A stretch of DNA of 64,000 nucleotides from Actinomycetospora sp. NBRC 106375. Lineage in GTDB: Bacteria > Actinomycetota > Actinomycetes > Mycobacteriales > Pseudonocardiaceae. The position numbers were made by a program, and so were the translations under genes. Shown here piece by piece: positions 25,683 to 32,467 of the stretch. The stretch is from positions 34,663 through 98,662 of the forward strand of contig NZ_BSTS01000023.1 in the NCBI RefSeq assembly GCF_030269665.1. Reading direction: 5' to 3'. The number at the start of each line of letters is the position of its first letter. The stretch's first letter is position 1. The notes beneath the pieces were generated by a model. That model did no database searches and was not told the origin of the DNA. It worked only from the letters and a program-made list of their open reading frames with translations.

Positions 25683-25926
25683 CCGCCACAAGACGCGGTC
25701 CCCTTCGCGAATCTGATGTGGCGCCGCGCCCAACAGCAAGCACCAGGAAGCACCAGGAGGCGTCTCCTTCGCCGTTGACCGAGGCGGCAGGGGGCGCGCT
25801 CGATGGGCCATCGGCACGCGACAACCCTGTATGACTACCTATCCGTAAGGTGACCCGGGCGCCCGACGCATCCGCCACAATGTGCATCACCCGTCGCGCG
25901 CACAATCGACACTAGTTCGCGGACCA

Positions 25927-27735
25927 CTATTCGCGGCTCGTTCCGTCTCGATCGCCAAACAAGTCCTCAATAGACGGCAAGTCGGACACGTAAGTGTGTG
26001 TGTCAGTCCAACGCTTGTGCCACCGCCTGGCAACTTCGTCAGGTGCGATATGCAACCGCACGGAAGCAACTGTGTAGTGACAAAAGTCCGCTAACTCATA
26101 CTGCTCTCGTCTCGCCCGTTCCTGATCGGTTAGACCCTTGCCCGGACAGCCCAATGATATAGACGTATAGAAGCAAGATGCTACGCCGGTAGACCGATCA
26201 ATGAGACCGCATTGACTGTGGTCGACACGTCCCGGCTCCCGGGGTTCCGCAATGGGAGACAGAACCGCAAGACGCAGGGCGTCTGTCCCGACGTCCATCG
26301 GAGTCGCATCGATCGGGTGATCAAAGTGGAGCGACTTCCCAGGTACGGGTGTGTCGGGGAAATATTCGTCGCCCAGCTTGATGAGCGGCAACCGAAATCT
26401 GTGGGCGAGATCTCTAGGCCGACTGACTAGATCAGGGTACCACCTGGACTCTCCAACACGGCTCGCAAGCGCATTGATCATCATGGAAATGGAGCGAAAG
26501 CCAACAAATCCAAAGCGCCATTCGCGCAGGCCAGCGTTCAACGATGCCCACACGCGACCGATATCCTCCATGTGACCAAGCCAGTCGCGCACGTCGACTC
26601 TCAGCAAACGGCCGTGCGCTGAGCGAGCTTCGACGACATCTTCTCTCTCATCGTGAAGGCTGCCCAGATAGGCACCAACGATCCGCGTCAGTCGGAGCAT
26701 CTGCCGGCCAGCGACCTCCGTCGGCGGGGGCCAGCCAAGCTGTCGACTGACATACCATTGGTATCCACCGAGCCACTCGTCGTCTCTCACTTGATTTTGC
26801 ACCTCCGGAGGAGGCCCCAAATCCACCAGGAGCTTGAAGCGTGCCCCTACAGACACCTCGCGAAAGTATTGCTCGAGCGAGTCGCTGGATTCGCGGTGGT
26901 CATGAACCATTGCGCAGTCACCCATCAGCGCACAATCCAGAATCGCGAGAAAGAGTCTCATAAGCTCGCGCACCGTGTACTCTTCCTGCGCAAAGAAGCG
27001 CCTGAAGTACAGCCAAGCTCCCCAGTACAGGAGGTCCTCTGACGAGTTAGCCTCTACGAGGGGCTGGTGGTCGGAGCTCAGCGCTTCGGTCACGGACGCC
27101 ATCGCCTCCGTGAGGTGACGCACGTCGAAGTGCACACGGCCTACAAATCCACTGGAGGAGTGATAGGTCCACCCTACGTAGTGCGTCTCACTGCCGGGAC
27201 CTCCCCCGGATACGATTCCGTAATGAAGTTCTTGCTCGGCGAGCCCGTCCTCGTCCGATTGCTCTAATTCGACCTCGCCTCTACTTGCGTCCAGTTGCCC
27301 GAGAAGCCTTGCGCGCAAGATGTCGACGTAAGCGGAGGGCGCTACAGCGCCACCCGTTGTAAGTCCAGCTAGGAGGCTCGGGTCGCCCCCAGGCACCTCG
27401 GCGACTTCACAGCGCACCTTCTCCATCTTATATAGAAGGTTGAGCTGGAGAATTGGGTACGTCAGCAGTTGCCAGTAATGAAGCCTTTCATGATCAAGCT
27501 CGCCCAAGGCGCTCACGAAGAACTCAGGCTGATTAACCAGGTGCACGCTATCGTCGGCCGAGTCCGCGGTCAGCCTCGCAGACAGAAGCGCGAAATCACG
27601 TGCGGACTCGATCTCGACGGGATCGCGCAACGTGTCGAGCCGACTTCGAAGCGCCTTGGAATCAGGTTCATCGCTGAGCATGTGGCACATGAACGTCGAG
27701 AGCTCCAGATACCCACTAAGGTCGAGCATCGTCAT
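25927..27735 (-). CDS. hypothetical protein with HExxH motif, putative metal-dependent effector
   Basis: A 602-residue protein of unknown family. GELDHERLHYWQLLTYPI holds His82-Glu-Arg-Leu-His86 followed by Tyr-Trp-Gln, the HExxH (HExxHxxQ-like) zinc-peptidase signature. A long, partly alpha-helical middle contains DEWLGGYQWYVSRQLGWPPP and a C-terminal Cys/His-containing region (DHSQCGLIDRSTGVASCFYT, DFCHYTVASVRLHIAP). No signal peptide or membrane helix. Base composition is clearly lower in G+C than its neighbours. The start at 27735 overlaps the upstream small gene by 20 bases, indicating a two-gene operon. Function unknown; peptidase activity is an inference from one motif. Confidence 0.6.
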   Translation of the reverse strand: MTMLDLSGYLELSTFMCHMLSDEPDSKALRSRLDTLRDPVEIESARDFALLSARLTADSADDSVHLVNQPEFFVSALGELDHERLHYWQLLTYPILQLNLLYKMEKVRCEVAEVPGGDPSLLAGLTTGGAVAPSAYVDILRARLLGQLDASRGEVELEQSDEDGLAEQELHYGIVSGGGPGSETHYVGWTYHSSSGFVGRVHFDVRHLTEAMASVTEALSSDHQPLVEANSSEDLLYWGAWLYFRRFFAQEEYTVRELMRLFLAILDCALMGDCAMVHDHRESSDSLEQYFREVSVGARFKLLVDLGPPPEVQNQVRDDEWLGGYQWYVSRQLGWPPPTEVAGRQMLRLTRIVGAYLGSLHDEREDVVEARSAHGRLLRVDVRDWLGHMEDIGRVWASLNAGLREWRFGFVGFRSISMMINALASRVGESRWYPDLVSRPRDLAHRFRLPLIKLGDEYFPDTPVPGKSLHFDHPIDATPMDVGTDALRLAVLSPIAEPREPGRVDHSQCGLIDRSTGVASCFYTSISLGCPGKGLTDQERARREQYELADFCHYTVASVRLHIAPDEVARRWHKRWTDTHTYVSDLPSIEDLFGDRDGTSRE

Positions 27736-28150
27736 CCCCAGAGCACAGCTTATCAAGCCCGTGTCGAGTCGCGAGAACGCTAAAGGCGGCCACCGGCACC
27801 TTGTCGAAGGCCGGATTGTCAAGCAGGCCGATAGTCAGCGCGCACGCAATGTCGACGTACTCGGCCGTATCATCGCGCACTTTAGCGTAAATCTCGCAGA
27901 TCTCTTTCCGAACCGTTTGCAACTTCGCGTTGAAAAGCTGCCTGCCTCGTCGCGCTCTGCCCGATGGGCTGTATAAGGCGACATCCTCGCTCTCGACCAG
28001 GAGGAGCCGCAAATCGTCGTCGGACAACCCGCTAAGCTTATCGACGGTGGCTCGGATAGCTTCGGGACTGCTGGTAGACACAACCTCTTCCCTCATTTCT
28101 TCCGCCTTCGCTTCGATGTGTATACGTGCAGGCTCGGAGTACTTAGCCAT
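27716..28150 (-). CDS. small hypothetical partner of the HExxH protein
   Basis: A 144-residue soluble protein starting MAKYSEPARIHIEAKAEEMR, with helical, charged sequence (AEEMREEVVSTSSPEAIRAT, KLSGLSDDDLRLLLVESEDV) and a C-terminal part rich in Ala and Leu (YVDIACALTIGLLDNPAF). No known domain recognised. First gene of the low-GC two-gene unit; its 3' end overlaps the HExxH gene. It could be a sensor, adaptor or inhibitor of the larger protein. The ATG at 28150 is chosen because the frame upstream has no protein-like sequence. Confidence 0.6.
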   Translation of the reverse strand: MAKYSEPARIHIEAKAEEMREEVVSTSSPEAIRATVDKLSGLSDDDLRLLLVESEDVALYSPSGRARRGRQLFNAKLQTVRKEICEIYAKVRDDTAEYVDIACALTIGLLDNPAFDKVPVAAFSVLATRHGLDKLCSGDDDARP

Positions 28151-28299
28151 CACCAAAGACGTGTGCCTTGAGCCCTCTTGCCAGACCTGGCTCGAGCATG
28201 CGGTCACATCTCTCGAGGACCGAGGAATGCTGAAAGATTCAGTACGGTGGCAAAGTCCAGGATTACATCCCCCTACCGTCAAAACTACGTGTCTTGATG

Positions 28300-28560
28300 G
28301 CGCTACAGGCGCAGCCAACATTGCCTGTCGTACCGACCACAGGGCCGACTGGGGAGGTTTGCTGCGTCCGTTCGAGTGACGACCAGCCCACGAGCCGCCG
28401 CGAGTACATGTCGAGCACGACCGCGCACAACACCTTGCCCTCGCGGGTGGGGTCGGTGACCCACAGCTGGTTGGGTCTCTCGCGGGCGAAGTCGCGCGGG
28501 CGAAGTCGCGCGGACGGGGCGCCGGCGACCGACTGGCCGCTGGTGCCTTGGGTTAGCACT
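28300..28560 (-). pseudogene. IS3-family transposase (OrfB) remnant
   Basis: A short stretch encodes RPNQLWVTDPTREGKVLCAV then VLDMYSRRLVGWS, the conserved start of the IS3-family integrase core (Trp-Val-Thr-Asp ... Val-Leu-Asp). The usual residues after WVTD (ITEHP-type) are deleted, no start or rest of the catalytic domain is present, and an internal repeat (CGCGGGCGAAGT twice) lies upstream of it. Only debris of an insertion sequence remains. It lies in the 718-base gap 28151-28868, which holds no intact gene. Confidence 0.7.
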
Positions 28561-28602
28561 TCTAGCCTGCGACCGACGGCTTGTAAGAAGGCGGGAGGTG
28601 CT

Positions 28603-28741
28603 TCTCAAGGCTCCTACCAGGGCCTTTGTTCTCGCTGGCGTGTCTCTGAGGGCTCCACGAGCCTCTGGTAGACCCCAGTTCGCACCACGACCCGCACCAC
28701 GCGGAGCGATCTCGAGGACAGTCGCTCTCGACCTCACCGAG
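28603..28741. repeat. imperfect direct repeat, copy B
   Basis: Second copy of the roughly 140-base sequence at 25538-25682, same orientation. The two copies bracket the HExxH module and the IS3 remnant. The match is by eye, with several mismatches and small gaps. Confidence 0.5.
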
Positions 28742-28868
28742 CAAGGGCGCTCTGCTCCCTGTCCAGGTGAACGACCCGTCAGCGCGCTGCGGCCCACGCC
28801 TACAGACGTTCTGCCGCCAGATGGGTGGCTCACCTATGGGCTTCGCGCAGCGTGGGTAGGAACGACAC

Positions 28869-30194
28869 ATGGCCTCGCGCTGGACCGCACCGCCGAACTG
28901 GCCTCAACCACCGCGCGGCTGGGAACCGGCCGCAGGGTGGCGACCCGATCCCGCCTGGGGCCCGCCGCCGACGGGGTGGGTGTTCTACCAGGACGATGAT
29001 GACCGGCCCGGCGCTGACGGCGATCTCGTATGCGGGCAGGGGACCAGTCGCAAAGCGGCCAAGCTTGCCTCGCGGCTCGAGCCCCACCTGGGCGAGGCAG
29101 AAGAGCTTCGTGGCCTGTTCCTCGTCAACTCGTTGCGACCACTGCTCAACATCTTGGCCGTCACGTCCGCACGCCTGATCTTCGGTACTGACGATCTTCA
29201 TCGCCGCCCACCGAAGCTTGTCCTGAACCCTGAGGACCTGGTCGGCTTTGCCTTACCGAAGGGCAGGATGGGAGTCCGCCTGGTTCGCGACGACGAGCAC
29301 GGGCAGCCGATAGCCATCACGACGCTGGTACACGAGCGCGACACCGAAGCCCTCGCGGCGCTCGTGAGCGATCTTCGGTCTCGCCCGATTCCGCCCGGAC
29401 CGCCGCGCGGGAGCCGCGTCGGCACGCCCGCGCCATCGGCAGAGGTGCCGCGCGACCGAAAGGCGTCTCGCGAAGACCGAGTCGCCGACATCGAGCGCCG
29501 CGGCTCGGAGCTGCTCCGACAAGCGGCGGGTAGGGCTGCCGAGCAGGATGTCCAGGGCGAGGAGCGACTGATTCACCGCGCACTCCAGCGTTGCTCTGAA
29601 GGCCCAGTTTTCGCCCGCGGCGCACTCAAGAAGAGCTTGCAGGCGCAAGTCGATGAGCTTGTTCAAGCTGGCGAATTACGGCGACGAGCGCGCTTCATCG
29701 GCACGGTTCACCAGCTGAATCCCGTGGGGTTCAGCTCGATGCCACCACTTATGGTGTACGACGACCGCATCATCCTGGCCGACGCCTGCCAACTGTTCGA
29801 TGGCGACGTCAGCGCCTCGGTCGAATGCGATGGACAGGTTCTCGTCCATCACCGACCGACCATGACCCGAATGGCTGCCGGAGCGGTACTGCCGGGATCG
29901 GCGCTCCTCGTCGGGATGGCGACGGCCAAGAAGGAGACCACGGACACGCGCTCCGCTCGCTTCATCGTCGTCCACCCCGAGTGGCGGTTCTCGATCGCGA
30001 TCAGCCCCGATGCCCTTGGTGAACCACGCGCGTTGGCCGCACAGATCAACAAGATCGCCGACACGAAGCGGGACAGCGGCGGCGGTGCTGACGACAAGCT
30101 GTCCAAGCTCGAGCGGCTCGCCGCCCTTGTTGCGTCGGGGGCGCTCAGCGCATCGGAAGCCGAGCGGCTGCGCGGCGAAATCCTCCGCAGCTAG
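28869..30194 (+). CDS. SHOCT-domain protein with Pro/Trp-rich N-terminus
   Basis: A 441-residue soluble protein. Residues 1-45 repeat a Pro-x-x-Trp pattern (PPNWPQPPRGWEP, GWRPDPAWGPPPTGW) like DUF2510-type leaders. Residues about 80-160 and 270-390 look like PH/bPH-like beta domains (LLNILAVTSARLIFGTDDLH; SSMPPLMVYDDRIILADACQ). The last 35 residues, DKLSKLERLAALVASGALSA then SEAERLRGEIL, are a SHOCT short C-terminal domain. SHOCT proteins often act as oligomerising or sensor parts. It opens a three-gene same-strand set ahead of the DISARM-like locus. Confidence 0.65.
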   Translation: MASRWTAPPNWPQPPRGWEPAAGWRPDPAWGPPPTGWVFYQDDDDRPGADGDLVCGQGTSRKAAKLASRLEPHLGEAEELRGLFLVNSLRPLLNILAVTSARLIFGTDDLHRRPPKLVLNPEDLVGFALPKGRMGVRLVRDDEHGQPIAITTLVHERDTEALAALVSDLRSRPIPPGPPRGSRVGTPAPSAEVPRDRKASREDRVADIERRGSELLRQAAGRAAEQDVQGEERLIHRALQRCSEGPVFARGALKKSLQAQVDELVQAGELRRRARFIGTVHQLNPVGFSSMPPLMVYDDRIILADACQLFDGDVSASVECDGQVLVHHRPTMTRMAAGAVLPGSALLVGMATAKKETTDTRSARFIVVHPEWRFSIAISPDALGEPRALAAQINKIADTKRDSGGGADDKLSKLERLAALVASGALSASEAERLRGEILRS

Positions 30195-30327
30195 CCCGTC
30201 GTCGGGACATTCCCTCAACGGAGGGACCCGAGATCGCGGCCGGTAGGAGGCGCCGTCCACCTCCGCGGCACGGTCTGTGGCGGGGATCAGACATCATGCT
30301 CCGAGAGCGCCGACGGAAGGGGACTGG

Positions 30328-31569
30328 GTGCCGGACGAGGCCGAGCAGACGGGCGCCGACAGCAGCGCCACCACTGACGTGACCGCGTGGGCGGAGGATG
30401 GACGCCTGCTGGTCGCAGGGGAACAGGCCGCCGTCGACGCCTTCATCGCCGAGCTGGCGCCGGACCGGGAGCTGGATCTCCGGCCCTACCGGGCGCTCAG
30501 CGAAGGCGTGGGGTCCCTCGGCCAGTCGCGCACGGGTGAGATGGCGAAGCGCTACGTGGAGCTGGGCGCGGAGCGTTGGAAAGAGGTGGCCTCGTCCGGC
30601 GGGGTAAGCAGTGAGCTGCGGGTCGTCGCTCGCGACGCCAAGACTGGCAAGTTCGTGGCCAACGTGCCCGCCCCGAGCCTGAAGGCGGTCGCGAAGGTCC
30701 AGCCCGAGGTCATGATCGCTCTTGCGGCCATCGAGATGGCGCTGCAGTCGTTGACGGAGACCGTCGAAGAGATCGCCAGTAACGTCGAAGATCTTAAGCG
30801 CATTGCCGAGACTGTCGAGATCGGGAACCTCGCCGGGCTCTACCGCGTCCTCGCCAATGCCCGCACACAGGTTGATCGCACGGGCACGATCTCGCGGACG
30901 ACGTGGGAGTCGCTGGCGACCCACGAGGTCACCGCACAGCAGTCAGCAGACCGGCTCCGCGCCTACCTGCAGCGGGTGCTCAAGGACCTTCCGGTGGCCA
31001 AGGACGCCGGCGACCGCTCGAAGGCCGCGGGCCGCCTCCTCAAGGAAGGGACCCTCCAACGGACACTCCGGCTGCTGGTGCTCGCCGAGCAGTGCCGGCT
31101 GTTGTGGCGGTCGCTGAAACTCGATCAGGTCCGGGTCGCCGAGCCCGAGGCACTCGACGCCGAGGCGGAAGCCGCGAAGGCATTGCTCGCCGAGAACGCG
31201 CATGCTGATCGCGAGCTCGTTGCCGCCCTGCGACAGGCGGTCGAGCAACTCACGAAGGTTGGGCCCCTCGACGGCGCGCGGCTGATGACACGGAGCCAGA
31301 TGCCCGAGCAGCGCGCGGCTCTCCGCGCCCAGGTGGAGGAGTTCGCCACCTCCCGCGCGCAGCAGTTCGACTCGTGGGCGCCCGACCAGAACTACAAGCT
31401 ACGCGACGCTGTCCGAGAGGTCGGCCAGATCACCAAGCGCGGGGCCACCGTTGGTACTGACGTCGTCCGAGGACGGGTGGCAAGCTTCGGCGCCTGGCTC
31501 CACGACACCGCCAGCTCGGGCGGGACGTCTGGTAGGCACTCACACCCTTCTGACGAGCGTGACAGCTAA
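30328..31569 (+). CDS. hypothetical helical protein
   Basis: A 413-residue protein without a recognised family. An N-terminal region (VTAWAEDGRLLVAGEQAAVD to LGQSRTGEMAKRYVEL) is followed by a long helical section with ALAAIEMALQSLTETVEEIA and SNVEDLKRIAETVEIGNL, likely coiled coil, and further helices to the end. No signal or membrane segment. The GTG at 30328 is used because GGAAGGGG lies just upstream. Its middle resembles nothing I can name; a structural or toxin-immunity role is possible but unsupported. Confidence 0.55.
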   Translation: MPDEAEQTGADSSATTDVTAWAEDGRLLVAGEQAAVDAFIAELAPDRELDLRPYRALSEGVGSLGQSRTGEMAKRYVELGAERWKEVASSGGVSSELRVVARDAKTGKFVANVPAPSLKAVAKVQPEVMIALAAIEMALQSLTETVEEIASNVEDLKRIAETVEIGNLAGLYRVLANARTQVDRTGTISRTTWESLATHEVTAQQSADRLRAYLQRVLKDLPVAKDAGDRSKAAGRLLKEGTLQRTLRLLVLAEQCRLLWRSLKLDQVRVAEPEALDAEAEAAKALLAENAHADRELVAALRQAVEQLTKVGPLDGARLMTRSQMPEQRAALRAQVEEFATSRAQQFDSWAPDQNYKLRDAVREVGQITKRGATVGTDVVRGRVASFGAWLHDTASSGGTSGRHSHPSDERDS

Positions 31570-31597
31570 CGGCCACTGGGTCCGGTGCGACGCACGA

Positions 31598-32272
31598 ATG
31601 GCCGTCGCTGATCAGGGTGGAATCAGTCTCCGAGCGTGTCCGACCGTCCTCGACCAGTGCCACGGTCGAGAAGTGGACGCCGCGCAGCGAGTACAGCTCT
31701 TAGTCTCGGCGTACGAGGACTACCTCGCCGACGTCAGCGAGTACTACGACGAGGTCGTCAACGACGTCATCGGACGCGTCCGACAGTCCGGGTGCCTCTC
31801 GAAAACCGACATCGCGGCGCTGGTGAGTTGGAAGCGACTCCAGGCGAACACCCTGTGGATGCGACGTCTCATGGGAACGCCTGACGAAGAGGTTTGGAAG
31901 GTCACGAGCGAGGCGGTGACGCTCGCAAGGGACGAGACCGTCGACCCGCCTCACTCGGCCACCGCGGCTCGGTCGGCCCTGTCGAGCTTGGCCGGCTTCG
32001 GGAGTGGGGACGCCCTCGCCTCCACGATCTGCTTCGCCGCCGCCCCTGACCGTTTGGCGGTTTACGACCGTCGCGCGGACGCGGGGCTCGGTCACATCGG
32101 GCTTGAGCTCTCCCGACGTCGGGGCAGGTACGGGCGATACATAGGGCTCGTTGAGGGCTGCCGACAGGAGCTTGCGGGCGCTGGATACGCGTGGTCGGCG
32201 CGGCAGGTCGACCTCGCTCTATTCCAGCTGGGCCGGCCCTCGCTGGCCGCGAGCGGGACAACTTCAGTCTGA
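31598..32272 (+). CDS. hypothetical protein with HhH-like (glycosylase-type) segment
   Basis: About 224 residues. The C-terminal half reads AARSALSSLAGFGSGDALAS, TICFAAAPDRLAVYDRRADA, GLGHIGL, which follows the helix-hairpin-helix Gly-Phe-Gly pattern and the later Asp of HhH-GPD DNA glycosylase-like proteins (L-x-G-x-G-x-x-x-A ... Pro-Asp-x-x-x-x-x-Asp-x-Arg). The N-terminal half is helical with VSAYEDYLADVSEYYDEVVN. Start unclear: ATG 31598 or GTG 31673. It may bind DNA or a modified base; weakly supported. Confidence 0.5.
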   Translation: MAVADQGGISLRACPTVLDQCHGREVDAAQRVQLLVSAYEDYLADVSEYYDEVVNDVIGRVRQSGCLSKTDIAALVSWKRLQANTLWMRRLMGTPDEEVWKVTSEAVTLARDETVDPPHSATAARSALSSLAGFGSGDALASTICFAAAPDRLAVYDRRADAGLGHIGLELSRRRGRYGRYIGLVEGCRQELAGAGYAWSARQVDLALFQLGRPSLAASGTTSV

Positions 32273-32467
32273 TCCGACGAGGGCGCAGCTGATCGACCGG
32301 GGGCCGACGAATCTGGCGCTCCATCCGTAACGCCACCCCTTCCGGTCACGACGTGTCACCAGGACGTAGCGTGATCGGAGTGTCGGGGGGCACACCTCGG
32401 CTCACCGAGATCGGACCTGTCGGGGCGTGACGCCGGGCGTCGCGCGGCGAGTTCGGAGTACAAGCGC

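Noticed and set aside
25481..25834. Small open frames in the gap after the integrase gene
   Set aside because: No domain, poor start signals and overlap with the diverged repeat; not called as genes.
28562..28999. Frames on both strands before the SHOCT gene
   Set aside because: Low-complexity Arg/Ser/Pro sequence over the second repeat copy; no support as genes.
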